Below are positions 1-10,105 of a stretch of DNA of 64,000 nt, one piece after another. The position numbers were made by a program, and so were the translations under genes. The notes under the pieces are model-generated. The model had not been told where the DNA came from and searched no databases. It saw nothing but the letters and a program-made list of their open reading frames with translations. The DNA comes from Symsagittifera roscoffensis. Lineage: Eukaryota > Xenacoelomorpha > Acoela > Convolutidae. The stretch covers positions 49,061,724-49,125,723 of the forward strand of contig NC_087068.1 in the NCBI RefSeq assembly GCF_963678635.1, read 5' to 3'. The first letter of the stretch is position 1. Every line of letters starts with the position of its first letter.

Positions 1-34
1 AGTCAAGTCAAGTTTTTATGACCATTAGGCAGTG
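1..34 (-). repeat. 3' tail of a CR1-like non-LTR element
   Basis: The stretch matches the tail at 372-405 almost base for base: an AAGTCAAG-type short repeat followed by a T-run and ATGACCATTAGGCAGTG. On the minus strand this reads as the 3' end of a non-LTR element followed by a short simple repeat, as CR1-like elements often end. Only the tail is present; the rest lies outside the window or is missing. Confidence 0.45.
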
Positions 35-363
35 CGCGCCATCAAGTCAAGTTTGTGGCGCGCCATATGAGGGATTTTATTTTAGAGACAGGTCTGTCAA
101 AAGGCTTTCTGTCGTGAAGGGGGAACTGGCTTTGAAGAGTCTGTTGGTGCACCGCTTGACCTACTGAGCTCTGTTTAGATTGTTCCGTGTTTTTGATTTT
201 TGTAGTTCAGTCAGCCCCCTAAAGTCCAGTCAAAATCAGTTTCTTTAAGTCAAGATGAGGTCGTCAAGATGAGAAAAAACAACAAAGAGTGTACAAGCAA
301 AGATTGCTGAAAACCTTCAGGACTGATAAATTGGATTGGATGTGATTGTTGTTCTAGTTGGTA
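35..363. other. spacer without recognised gene
   Basis: No open frame or family match seen. Near the left edge two GGCGCGCC-like words flank a copy of the ATCAAGTCAAG repeat (positions 34-64), a small inverted arrangement. The rest looks like unconstrained sequence. Confidence 0.4.
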
Positions 364-432
364 TCAAATCAAGTCAAATCAAGTTTTTATGACCATTAGG
401 CAGTGCCTCTTGTGGTCATTTCAAGTTTTTTC
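364..432 (-). repeat. 3' UTR and simple-repeat tail of CR1-like element
   Basis: Directly beyond the stop codon of the minus-strand CR1-like coding remnant (stop at 435-433). It ends in a tandem of TTGACTTGATT/TTGATTTGA words. A short microsatellite 3' end instead of poly(A) is typical of CR1-clade elements. The same tail occurs at 1-34, which supports the assignment. Confidence 0.55.
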
Positions 433-1005
433 CTATCTCCGTTCGAATTCGTACATGTCATATCCACTCACTTCCCAATTTTTGTCCAGTTTCCACTTGA
501 ATTCGTCGATGGTCTTGCTTTGCACTGTTTCCTGTGGCAGATTGTTCCAGTCGAGAGGTGCTCTAATCGTGAAGAAATTTTTTCGCAGTTCTAGATTTGC
601 TTTACGTACTACTACTTTACATGCGTTACCTCTAGAACCCCTATCATTCCGAATAGTCCCGCAGTGGCATTCCTATCATACAAACCATAGCAGACTTTAT
701 ACTTTTCTATCATTGTCCCTCTTTTCCTTCTCTATTCCAGCGATGATAGATTCAGTTCTTTAAGGCGTTCGTAATAGGATAGATTTTTAATACCACTAAC
801 TAGACGCGTCGCTCTTCTTTGTACGTGTTCTAAGATCTTTTGATGCTTGATCAGTCTTGGGTGCCAGATTAAGTTCGCAAAATCAAGGTGTGGCCGTATC
901 AAGCATTTGTAGATGTTTAAAAATACTTGTTTCGTGACTTTAGTGAAGCTTTTCTGAGTTACTGTTGTCATGCCGTTTGCTTTATTGGCTTTTTTAGTAT
1001 CATAT
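433..1005 (-). pseudogene. CR1-like RT C-terminal remnant, copy 1
   Basis: Minus-strand frames encode the conserved region that follows the RT domain in CR1/Jockey-type non-LTR elements. Visible pieces are IYKCLIRPHLDFANLIWHPR, then VQRRATRLV, YYERLKELNL, and further on a block ending near PLDWNNLPQ and FKWKLDKNW. The frame is broken by a TAG at 734-732, where the family usually has a tyrosine, and by a frameshift near 630. Only the C-terminal part is present. This 5' truncation is normal for non-LTR insertions made by target-primed reverse transcription. It is inserted in opposite orientation to the LDDG-type RT element around it. Non-functional. Confidence 0.75.
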
Positions 1006-1009
1006 CCGT

Positions 1010-2780
1010 TCTGTAAATGTTTCTCTTATTGACTCTGAGAAAACCCAGTGGTTTCAATGTCCTTTATGCATTGATTTAAAATCTGTTAATGAAGCATTAA
1101 TAGGTAAGGATTTAGTGCTGGACAATTATGTTAATACAGCCATCTCAAATGTCCGAGTACTCCAAAAGATTCGCGTGTTCCCTTGGCGGAAAGTCTGCCA
1201 GACAAAATAAATGACATCTTCTGCAATGTAGAAAATGTTACAGAACGGTTAATTTTTCTAAAGTCGTTCTTGTTTTTTCGAGCAACCGAAAAGAAAAGGA
1301 CACAAACAGACCACAAGCATGAGCTCTTTGATAAATAAAAAAATTCGAGCACATGACTTGTCCTTTCCAAAACCCCATCCCCAATTTTCAAGCCCGCCCT
1401 GAGTCTGAATGACCTCGAGGACAGAATAAAGCTAATAAGTAGTAAGCTCGTAAGGGGGGGGGGGGGTAAAACTTGCTGCTTCTAATGACAAAATCGGTCC
1501 TTTTTTAACTGATAACTATCAAAAATTGTTGTCTAAATACCCTCAGCGAGTCAAATTTGCAGCTCCAAATCCAGAAAATTAAGATAATTTAATTCGAACT
1601 ATACAAAGCGATAATGTCCTTTCCGAATGGTTCAGCAGCAGATCCTGATAACACAGTTCCTCAAATTTTTAAAGATCTTGTTAGTAAGTCGAATGGAACT
1701 GCAGGACTGAATTTGCTGAAATCGCTTAGTAAGCTGACAAACCTCATTGGAGATGGCAAAATACCCGAACCCCAAAGACCTTTCTTTTTTTTGTGCAATG
1801 CTCATTGCCCTCATAAAGATAGACGGAGGGTTGAGACCGATTGCCATAGGCAACACGCTGAGACTTATCGCGACCAAATGCGCTGGAAGCAAGGCCATCG
1901 CCGAGTGACAAAATTTTTTCGGAAACGTACACGTAGGATGCGGTACTAAACGAGGAGCAGAAACAGCTGCACACTCGTTACGGAACCTAATCGAACGCGA
2001 CGACAATCCAAAACGAGCTGTTTTTTTTTGAAACTAATTTTAAGAACGCCTTTATCTCTCTAAATAGAGAAACAATGCTGAATCATGTTTTTCCAATCGC
2101 CCCGATTTAAAATTACACCCATTGCGCGTATAGTAAACCTAGTTAACTTTATCAAGGAAGTTCTGTCATGATGTCAGAAGACGAAACTCAGCAAGGTAAT
2201 CCTGAAGCTCCATCCCGTTTGCGGAAACATTACAGACACAGGTCAAACAGTTGGAGTCGAAAATTAACATCTGGTTTTTAGATGATGGAAATTTAGCCGA
2301 CGACAATGAGGTAGTACTCCGGGTAATTATAAGTATTCTGAAATTGGAACAAATTTACGACCTGAACGTGAACACTGAGAAGTGCGAACTTCTTTTTGGG
2401 ACTGACTAGGAGTACACAGTATAATTCAATTTTTTTTACAATTTTGAAAAAAATGCCACAAAATAAAAACAAAAGAAGAACTCTTTTTAGAATCTCCGAA
2501 CTTTGCCGAAAAGAATTGCTCGACAAAAAAATTAAAGAGGTCGAAAAATCTCGGATGCCATTGACAAACTAGACGCCCTTTATGGTTTTTACCTCTTGAA
2601 AAGCTGCCTTAGTATGCAATAACACCTATATTTTTTTCGTTTGAGCCCTTGTTTTTTGCAACATGATTTTATGGAACGCTACGGCAAATTACTAAGAAAT
2701 TCGTTATGCAAGATCACTAATGTGAAAATGGATGATAACCAGTTTTTTTTTTACATCAGTTCTCCCGGGAGCCAAAGGTG
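1010..2780 (+). pseudogene. LDDG-type reverse transcriptase element, left copy (degenerate)
   Basis: Frame-shifted pieces on the plus strand follow the order of a non-LTR-like RT family with an LDDG catalytic box: a Cys-containing N-terminal stretch (from about 1030), a block with ASNDKIGPFLTDNYQ-like text (about 1470-1530), a finger motif FPNGSAADPD (1619-1648, related to the usual PGSAAGPDG), KIPEPQRPFFF (about 1758-1790), and a catalytic stretch WFLDDGNLADDNE near 2273-2311. The copy ends abruptly at LPGAKG (2780). Stops and frameshifts are frequent. The family link is by motif recognition only. Retrotransposon remnant, not a host gene. Confidence 0.65.
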
Positions 2781-2793
2781 AACTGCTTGCTAA

Positions 2794-3165
2794 AATGCGT
2801 TATCTCTAGAACCCCTATCATTCCGAATAGTCCCGCAGTGGCATTCCTATCATACAAACCATAGCAGACTTTATACTTTTCTATCATTGTCCCTCTTTTC
2901 CTTCTCTATTCCAGCGATGATAGATTCAGTTCTTTAAGGCGTTCGTAATAGGATATATTTTTTATACCACTAACTAGACGCGTTGCTCTTCTTTGTACGT
3001 TTTCTAAGATCTTTTGATGCTTGATCAGTCTTGGGTGCCAGATTAAGTTCGCAAAATCAAGGTGAGGCCGTATCAAGCATTTGTAGATGTTTAAAAATAC
3101 TTGTTTCGTGACTTTAGTGAAGCTTTTCTGAGTTACTGTTATCATGCCGTTTGCTTTTTTAGTAT
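2794..3165 (-). pseudogene. CR1-like RT C-terminal remnant, copy 2
   Basis: Second copy of the minus-strand remnant, produced by the 2.17-kb duplication. It keeps the IRPHLDFANLIWHPR and VQRRATRLVSG blocks, including the same in-frame TAG after LSSLE, so the stop predates the duplication. The left duplication breakpoint removes the last part of the element and its tail. Confidence 0.75.
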
Positions 3166-5433
3166 CATATCCGTTCTGTAAATGTTTCTTTTATTGACTC
3201 TGAGAAAACCCAGTGGTTTCAATGTCCTTTATGCATTGATTTAAAATCTGTTAATGAAGCATTATTAGGTAAGGATTTAGTGCTGGACAATTATATTAAT
3301 ACAGCCATCTCAAATGTCCGAGTACTCCAAAAGATTCGCGTGTTCCCTTGGCGGAAAGTCTGCCGGACAAAATAAATGACATCTTCTGCTATGTAGAAGA
3401 TGTTACAAAATGGCTAATTTTTTTAAAGTCGTTCTTGTTTTTTCGAACAACCGAAAAGAAAAGGACACAAACAGACCACAAGCATGAGCTCTTTGATAAA
3501 TAAAAAAATTCGAGCACATGACGTGTCCTTTCCAAAACCCCATCCTCATTTTTCAAGCCCGCCTTGAGTCTCAATGACCTCGAGGAGAGAATAAAGCTAA
3601 TAAGTAGTAAGCTCGATGAAAGAAATATAAGGGGGAGGGTAAAACTTGCTGCTTCTAATGACAAAATTGCTCCTTTTTTAACTGATAACTATCAAAAATT
3701 GTTGTCTGAACACCCTCAGCCAGTCAAATTTGCAGCTCCAAATCCAGAAAACTTAGATAGTTTTTTCGTAATTTAATTCGAACTATACAAAGCGATAGAG
3801 TCCTTTCCGAATGGTTCAGCAGCAGATCCTGATTACACAGTTCCTCAAATTTTTAAAGATCTTGTTAGTAAGTCTAAAGGAAGTGCAGGACTTAATTTTC
3901 TGAAATCGCTTAGTAAGCTGACAAACCTCATTGGAGATGGCAAAATACCCGAACACCTAAGACCTTTCTTTTTTTCGCGCAAAGCTTATCGCCCTCATAA
4001 AGATAGACGGATGGTTGAGACCGATTGCCATACGCAACACGCTGAGACGTATCGCGACCAAATGCGCTGGAAGCAAGGCCCTCGCCGAGTGACAAAATTT
4101 TTTCGGAAACGTACACGTAGGATGCGGTACTAAACGAGGAGCAGAAATAGCTGCACACTCGTTACGAAACCTAATCGAACGCGACGACAATCCAAAACGA
4201 GCTGTTTTTTTTTTAAAACTAATTTTAAGAACGCCCTTATTTCTTTAAATAGAGAAACAAAGCTGAATCATGTTTTTTCAAATCGCCCCGATTTATAATT
4301 ACACTCATTGCGCGTATAGTAAACCTAGTTAACTTTATTACGAAAGTTCTGTCATAATGTCAGAAGACGAAACTCAGCAAGGTAATCATGAAGCCCCATG
4401 CCGTTTTGCAGAAACATTACAGACACTAGTAAAACAGTTGGAGTCAAAAATTAACATCTGGTTTTTAGATGATGGAAATTTAGCCGATGACAATGAGGTA
4501 GTACTCCGGGTAATTACAAGTATTCTGAAATTGGAACAAATTTACGACCTGAACGTGAACACTGAGAAGTGCGAACTTGTTTTTGGGACTGACTACGAGT
4601 ACACAGTATAATTCATTTTTATTACAATTTTGAAAATTATGCCACAAAATAAACACAAAAGAGGAACTCTTTTTAGGATCTCCGAACTTTGCCGAAAAGA
4701 ATAGCTCGACAAAAAAATTAAAGAGGTCGAAAAAAATCTCGGTTGCCATTGACAAACTAGACGCCCTTTATGGTTTTTATCTCTTGAAAAGCTGCCTTAG
4801 TATGCAAAAACTCCTATGTTTTGTTCGTTTGAGCCCTTGTTTTTTACAAAATGATTTTTTGGAACGCTACGGCAAATTACTAAGAAATTCGTTATGCAAG
4901 ATCACTAATGTGAAAATGGATGATAACCAGTTTTTACAAGCAGTTCTGCCGGGAGCCAAAGGTGGCTTGGGCGTTTCTTCCGCTCGTCTACTAGCTTTAA
5001 CCGCTTTCTTTGCCTCAGCAGTAGGAACAAAAAATGCCTTATGCGAAATTTTTGGTTTGGAGCATGTGGATGGAACCTATGATGATTTGCTTAAACGGTG
5101 GTTTGAACTTGGAAAAATTGAAATGGCTCCGGAAAACGAAATCCAAAAAAATAGGACAGAGCTAATTTTTGACAGCGAAATTGTAGGCTTGATTTTACGA
5201 CTCGAACCAGCGGACGTAAAAAACTCAACTCGTTCCAAGTTTCAACGCGTTACCTGCTCCCAATAGTTGAACATCATCCCGTTCAAAAATTGATGGTTAA
5301 AACTGTCAAACTAACAACTCAGAATTGCGATCGGACTTCGATTAGGCTCAAAAATATGCGAACGGCATAAACGCAAATGCTGAAAAGGCGTTACCGAAGA
5401 TGGTTGGCATAGTCTTTTGTGACATTCGACCAG
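3166..5433 (+). pseudogene. LDDG-type reverse transcriptase element, right copy (degenerate)
   Basis: Same gene as the copy at 1010 but longer and better preserved. It has LAASNDKIAPFLTDNYQKLL (3640-3699), the FPNGSAADPD-type finger (3804-3833), a catalytic frame at 4357-4611 with WFLDDGNLADDNE, and an open frame 4784-5266 with LPGAKGGLGVSSARLLAL followed by ALTAFFAS, a C-terminal block typical of this RT family. From 5231 the reading continues in another frame with QLRIAIGLRLGSKICERH and TEDGWHSLL, then stops at a join to gypsy DNA at 5433. The missing C-terminal part (CLKNAGRFSRRSNLN) appears at 40440-40670. Several stops and frameshifts; inactive. Confidence 0.7.
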
Positions 5434-6595
5434 ACTGCGGCCGTTGACTTCAGGATCGATTATAGGGCAGTCGCGAGGGATGCTCTAGATAGAGTGCAGT
5501 AGGAACTGGTGACGAAAGAGATCGAACAAAAAGTGAAACTTGAACTGGAGAATGAGAAACTACAGGAGCAACTGAATACCTTCGAAGCAACGGAAGTCGA
5601 GGAGACTAAGGCACCAAGCAGTTTGAGCATGAAACTTAATGTAATCTCCGGTCAGAGGTTCGGAATGGTGCCACAAGGAAGCAAGATACAAACGATAATC
5701 TCAGTGGCTGGACATCAGGTAATCAGAAATCTGAGTGAACCATTCGAGTTCACTTTGATGCACTTGGACTCATATGCAGATTATCTGAGGCAGGTGGAGC
5801 CACGCACCGAGTCGAGAGCTGTGCAAGCACTACTGACAACGGGTGGCCCTCGCATGAAGAAACTTAATGGACGCTACCTGGAGGTCTATGGGCCGTATCA
5901 AGCAAGTGATGCTGAACGTGGATGGAATCAGTATCTACACTAGGATTTATGTAACAACAGATGATGACCAAATGGGGCAGATCTATTTGGGTGAGGAGGA
6001 ACTCAAAGTCCGCAGGATAGGCCATGACGCCATGATGGAACAAGATGCAGTACACATTGGGTATGAAGCGGATGTGACCGCACATCTGCTTGACACCAAC
6101 GGAACGAAAATCGGAGTCAAAGGGCTTCTGGACACAGGAGCGGTAGTGAGTGTGATGCCGATAAAAACTTGGGAAAGAATGGGCTTCACGAAGGAAGATC
6201 TAATTCCAACGAATCTCCGACTGGCCGCCGCCAATCGAGGAGCCATTTACGTAGCCGAAAGAACACCAATAACGGTCCTCCACATGGGAGGACGGGATCT
6301 TTGGATGAGCTTCCTGGTAGTAGAGAATTTGGACGACGCCGACCAATTCATCTTGGGCAGAGATTTTGTCAGGAATTTTGACGTGATGATTGACTTGAAC
6401 AACGGTCTGATACGGATTAGAAACCCGGAGCGGAAGTATGTAGAGAAACCAATTATTAGGATAATAACAGACGAAAACAAGGTACCAATTTTTTTAGATA
6501 AAAAAGTAAAACTACAGCCAGGACAAGCTGTGGTGGCAATTTTTAGAATGAGAAATTCGAATTCGTTAAGTGATAGTAAACAGGTTTGCTTAGTA
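5434..6595 (+). pseudogene. gypsy protease-region fragment, unit 1
   Basis: Matches 23285-24445 of the more complete copy. Two overlapping frames (5509-5943, then 5867 onward) carry a linker followed by an aspartic protease: LLDTGAVVSVMP holds the DTGA active site and FILGRDFVRNFDVM is the second conserved stretch. A stop (TAG at 5502) interrupts the first frame where units 2 and 3 have a glutamine codon. The left edge joins LDDG-RT DNA; the right edge (6595/6596) joins unrelated coding DNA (TPLIGQNRRGGRVV, 6597 on), so RT, RNase H and integrase are missing. It cannot make a working Pol. Confidence 0.8.
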
Positions 6596-6735
6596 ACGCC
6601 CTTAATAGGCCAAAACCGCCGGGGCGGAAGGGTAGTTCGGAACGTGGAAGCCTTCCGGATTACCGTGAATAGCTTTTTAACCTAGTTAAGACCGAAAATT
6701 CACAAACCAGGAAGGGTGGGGGGATTCGCGGTCCC
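6596..6735 (+). other. 3' coding remnant and candidate polypurine tract
   Basis: A 30-codon open tail (to TAG at 6683-6685) is followed by AGGAAGGGTGGGGGGAT (about 6710-6726), a purine-rich run in the position where an LTR element has its plus-strand primer just before the 3' LTR. The same arrangement is present in units 2 and 3. I infer the polypurine tract from position and composition; the following bases do not start with a clear TG, so the LTR edge is uncertain. Confidence 0.4.
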
Positions 6736-7052
6736 GTCATCTCCTGAATGGTCCGTGACCAAAAACACTTAAAGATATATATAAAACCAAACAAAAAGTA
6801 GTATAGTACCCAAGAAAAACAAAAAACATAAAAAATAACCGAAAAAACCAAAAACAGTAAAAAAAAAATCTGTAGAAATCATCCCCCCAGACAAGATGTG
6901 ATCCGACCCTCCCGTTTGTTGTTGATAGATATATTGCTGTTACAGGCATTTATATCAGTCAAGATTGTTACGATCAATTTTGAAACCCGTTTGTGAGGCT
7001 TGTACAGTAGGGTAATTTTTGCATTTAAGCACGTTAATGATAAATTGCGCTC

Positions 7053-7980
7053 AATCCGGAAGGGTCAGCTGATTTGCGCTCAATCCGGAGGGGTCTTGGG
7101 AGACAACTGATCCGGCAAGCAGTACAAGGAGCAACAAGAAGGGGCTGAACGACAACAACGTTCTCACTCAATTCTCAAGCGGAAACAAAAACAGATTCAA
7201 TAATGTATCATATTACCAAAGCAAAATAGAAAAAATACTACATCTTGATCCAGAAGACTTTAAAAATGAATTAAAACGTCCCAAGATTATAACCTTTTTT
7301 TTTTGACTTTAGAAAAAAGACATTTTGGTTAATAACTTTGGAACTACTGGGCATATCGAGTTGATCTTGGTATCAATAGATCAGAAATTAGCTGAGCTTA
7401 CTGATAGGGACAAAAGTTTTTCGAAAAAGTAAGCGTGAAATGTTTTTGAGATTGTTTTTAGCAAATTCACCAATTTGGGAGTGTAGACCCTTCACGTTTT
7501 ATATAATTTGTTTTAAAAAAGCCCCTACACCCCTATCAAAAAGTAATAGCGGTTGAATAAAGTAACTTTAGGCTGTTCTAGACGAAAAGGGAAGGCTAAA
7601 GGCACAGGAAAACCTTAATCGAACAGGGTTAGGCTAGCGATAAGACCCTTCACCGTTAGCGTGAATTGTCAAATAAGAGGCTTAACTTCAATCCGGAAGG
7701 GTCCAGGAAAGCATTACATACCCTTCCTAGTTAATTGAGAAAGCAAAATCGCATCGGAGAACGTATCCGGAGGGGTATAGGTTGAAAGAAGGAAACCTCC
7801 GAAAAGCTACTTTTACAAAACCAGAAAGCTCCCAATCCGGAGGGGTCAAAATTTTTTTCAAATTAGGAGGGGTCCGAATCCGGAGGGTTCTTATATTTAC
7901 TAACTCAGAGGGGTCAGAATCCGGAGGGGTCTAAATTTTGTTAGTCCGGAAGGGTCCTATTTTTCCAATCCTTAGGGGTA
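7053..7980 (+). promoter_or_regulatory. array of 11 AATCCGGAGGGGTC-type motifs
   Basis: Eleven direct copies of a 14-mer close to AATCCGGAGGGGTC begin at 7053, 7082, 7690, 7764, 7834, 7861, 7877, 7904, 7918, 7943 and 7967. Eight lie within 220 bp. Variants change GGAGG to GGAAG or lose part of the CCGG core. The spacing is irregular, so they look like repeated binding sites rather than a satellite. A comparison is the insulator of Drosophila gypsy, which carries about twelve Su(Hw) sites. The arrays recur in units 2 and 3, and one more copy sits at 39990. Function is inferred only. Confidence 0.6.
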
Positions 7981-8175
7981 TTATTTTATTAAAGGACTTA
8001 GGTAAACGGAAGAAAGACTAAAGTGAGAGGTATTAGGAGACAGGTATTAGCAGACAGGCTAGGAATCAGTGACTGCACTGGTAGCTTGCCTTGCAATAAA
8101 AACCTAACCAAAACAAAATAGGTCCGAACTCGGATATTCGCGACACTAAGTCTAAACTAAAAAGAGCGTAAATCA

Positions 8176-8352
8176 TTGGTGTGGATTGAAATCCAATACG
8201 TTTTTGTGAAAAGTGACTGCCCTGAGGATTGTAGTAGGTCTAGCTCGGGCAGTCCGAAGGCAGATAGGTAACACAGTACTCGGTGGGTGCAATAGACGCC
8301 CACTTGAGAAAATTACTGCCTTCAAGGTTTTGTCTGTTTGGTGCAGCACCAA
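8176..8352 (+). ncRNA. predicted structured leader RNA element, unit 1
   Basis: Five hairpins can be drawn in 177 nt. GGATT 8183-8187 pairs AATCC 8190-8194. GACTGCCC 8215-8222 pairs GGGCAGTC 8247-8254, extended by GAG/CTC after a one-base bulge. GAAGGCAG 8256-8263 pairs CTGCCTTC 8316-8323, enclosing GTGGGTG 8283-8289 with CGCCCAC 8297-8303 (7-nt loop). TTGGTG 8338-8343 pairs CACCAA 8347-8352. It lies about 420 nt before ORF0. Possible roles are packaging, dimerisation or translation control. I see no hammerhead core. Covariation is untested because the copies are nearly identical. Confidence 0.45.
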
Positions 8353-8355
8353 GCA

Positions 8356-8771
8356 GGGAAAGCTTTTTCTTAAAAAAAAAACAAGTTCGACTATTGTACT
8401 GCGACCGACTTAAAGTACAATACACATAGGTTTTTTTATAGAGGTATTCATATTCTGTCATTATATATTATAATTTTTCTTTTTGTTTTTGATTTTAAAT
8501 CTACATAAACTGTGCTTGATTGGGTAGTGAGTGCATTATCTTTTAAATTGACTGATAACATCATATTGTGCTAGTTCTCTAATCTTACGACCGATAATCG
8601 GTTAGTGTGAATAAGTTATAAACAAACTGTTCTCTGATAACATACAGGGATTCTTGGTCACTATTTTATAGAATCTTGTGAAGTTTATTGTGTTGTGTCA
8701 TTATTATTGGTAGTCAAACTATAAGGTCACTAGCAATCGAATTAAGTGTATAGGCATTAAGAAGTGACAAA
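8356..8771 (+). other. AT-rich leader segment before ORF0, unit 1
   Basis: No gene. It contains a 13-bp palindrome ACCGATAATCGGT (8593-8605) that also occurs at 55758-55770, and otherwise AT-rich leader sequence. The first ATG of ORF0 follows. Confidence 0.35.
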
Positions 8772-9044
8772 TTGAGAATGAGTCTAGACAAGTCAAGGAT
8801 ACCTAAACGAGGAAATAGCTCTAGGAAATTCATACCTAAAAAGCAAAGAAAAACAATGACCGATCCTTTTGTGGATTGGATCAGACGAGCCCGGACCGAC
8901 AAAGGGGAGACGGTTTTCAGGCAGAAGAGAGAAAAGAAATGTTATAAGTGGAGGTCAATACAGACCAGGCCAAGAATGACAACCAGGAAGTACATGGACT
9001 GGAAGGGAGGGACAGAAGGCTGGCGAGTGAATCTACTCCGGTAG
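8772..9044 (+). CDS. ORF0, small basic protein, unit 1
   Basis: A 90-codon frame, rich in Lys and Arg (SRIPKRGNSSRKFIPKKQRK near the start, RRARTDKGETVFRQKREKK in the middle). It overlaps ORF1 by 97 nt in a different frame. ORF1 has no good upstream ATG and is closed by TAA at 8945-8947, so ORF0 may be the real N-terminus reached before a -1 shift into ORF1, or an independent basic peptide. The last residues (from about KCYKWRS) are probably out-of-frame reading of ORF1. No known domain recognised; a basic N-terminus of Gag is the simplest reading. Confidence 0.45.
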   Translation: MRMSLDKSRIPKRGNSSRKFIPKKQRKTMTDPFVDWIRRARTDKGETVFRQKREKKCYKWRSIQTRPRMTTRKYMDWKGGTEGWRVNLLR

Positions 9045-10105
9045 AACAAGGCCATGATTTTGCCACTTCCACCGGGACATTGGATCGAGAGGAGATGTCG
9101 GAACTGTCCGACATTTCAACTGAAATAGTGGCAACTAGAAGATCTCCAACAGACAACACCATGATGGCAGGAGGGACTGAGAAACAAACAAAGTCCTCAT
9201 CGTTCTCAGAAAGAATGAGGAACACCTTAGGAAACATCTTTCCATTCACCATGGGAGTTGGCACAGGAAATGAAGGTGAATCCCAGGAGGAGGAGGAGGA
9301 CGAAGAAGAGCAAGTGGACTTTGGGTCTCAAGTCAGCCTCAATAGCTCGACCCAGGATAATGAGGCATACGTCGAAAGAGAGACTGGAACCATGGACAAA
9401 TTTGGTGTGGTGAGAACGATAAGCAAAGAGGTAAACACACCGGGCCAGTCGAGAGGCTTCGCGATTATGACAAATTCAGAGCCGCAAACTGGGGAGAGTA
9501 GAAACAGAGGGCTAGGCAATGCATTGGCGGATCCTGAGGTGGATAATGAAAAGACGTTGAGGCAGAGAGTCAAGGCCCTAATCTCGACCAGCACCAAGCT
9601 ACCTGGGACCGACAGGGTTACACCGCCACTAGTGACGCCACTCGTGGATAACGGGGCAGCACTAGAAGAAGCCTTGAACAACATAGTGGACAGTTTAGGA
9701 GAACAAAATGAACAGATGTCCATAAGAATGAGTGAACTAGAAAGAGCAGTTCACATTGAAAGAGAAAGTCTGCGGGAAGAAATAAACCGCAATAGACAAG
9801 AAGTTGGTAGGAGCGAAAAACGCTTGAAAGAAAGAACGGACGAGCATATAGCGAAGAACTTGTCGCGAATGACAAGAGAAGCGGAAAAGAGAGAGTTACG
9901 TTTAAGAGACGACATGGAGAAGTTAAGAATTCAGCAAGAGCAGTCTCTTGGGACTCTTGACACAAAGATAGACGCGATGATGAAGAGGCAAACTCAGGCT
10001 ATCATGGATAAGTTGGAAAGGGCTACTAAGCAGCAAGAGTGGACCCAAAGAAGGGGAACCGAACTCGGGAGGTCCCAGCAGGGAGCCGAAGGTGAACTTC
10101 AATGA
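8948..10105 (+). CDS. ORF1, coiled-coil Gag-like protein, unit 1
   Basis: A 385-codon frame beginning at a GTG right after a TAA; no early ATG, so it is likely entered from ORF0. The first half is polar and Ser/Thr/Glu-rich, with an acidic stretch EEEEDEEEQVDF near residue 118. The second half (about 230-370) is a long heptad-rich coiled coil rich in Glu, Arg and Leu. The stop TGA (10103-10105) overlaps the gag frame, which starts 13 nt upstream in another frame. Its place before gag suggests a matrix-like or oligomerising part of Gag. Present three times in this window with few changes. Confidence 0.6.
   Translation: MEVNTDQAKNDNQEVHGLEGRDRRLASESTPVEQGHDFATSTGTLDREEMSELSDISTEIVATRRSPTDNTMMAGGTEKQTKSSSFSERMRNTLGNIFPFTMGVGTGNEGESQEEEEDEEEQVDFGSQVSLNSSTQDNEAYVERETGTMDKFGVVRTISKEVNTPGQSRGFAIMTNSEPQTGESRNRGLGNALADPEVDNEKTLRQRVKALISTSTKLPGTDRVTPPLVTPLVDNGAALEEALNNIVDSLGEQNEQMSIRMSELERAVHIERESLREEINRNRQEVGRSEKRLKERTDEHIAKNLSRMTREAEKRELRLRDDMEKLRIQQEQSLGTLDTKIDAMMKRQTQAIMDKLERATKQQEWTQRRGTELGRSQQGAEGELQ

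Larger units (their letters stand above)
621..4964. repeat. direct tandem duplication of about 2.17 kb
   Basis: Block 621-2780 is repeated at 2794-4964. Both copies begin in the CR1-like remnant (ATGCGTTA, then TCTAGAACCCC) and run through the RT pseudogene to GGGAGCCAAAGGTG. They differ by scattered substitutions and small indels, for instance a G-run at about 1446-1457 found only in the first copy. This is visibly more divergence than between the gypsy units downstream, so the duplication is older. The right copy continues past the breakpoint into the rest of the RT gene. Confidence 0.85.
6736..8771 (+). mobile_element. LTR/leader region of the gypsy-like element, unit 1
   Basis: About 2 kb of non-coding DNA between the end of one internal region and ORF0 of the next, where a tandem LTR element would have LTR plus leader. 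It holds a TATA-like run TATATATAAAA (about 6776), an AATAAA at 7556, the GGAGGGGTC motif array (7053-7980) and a hairpin cluster (8176-8352). I could not find both LTR ends: each sequence occurs once per unit, and no convincing tRNA-complementary primer site was seen. Treat as LTR plus 5' leader of unknown internal borders. Confidence 0.55.

Noticed and set aside
389-763. 124-codon plus-strand frame
   Set aside because: Antisense shadow of the CR1-like remnant, whose minus-strand text has clear family motifs.
8175-8198. Primer-binding site candidate TGGTGTGGATTGAAATCC
   Set aside because: Its complement lacks a T-loop at the position required for a tRNA 3' end; hairpin formation explains the sequence better.
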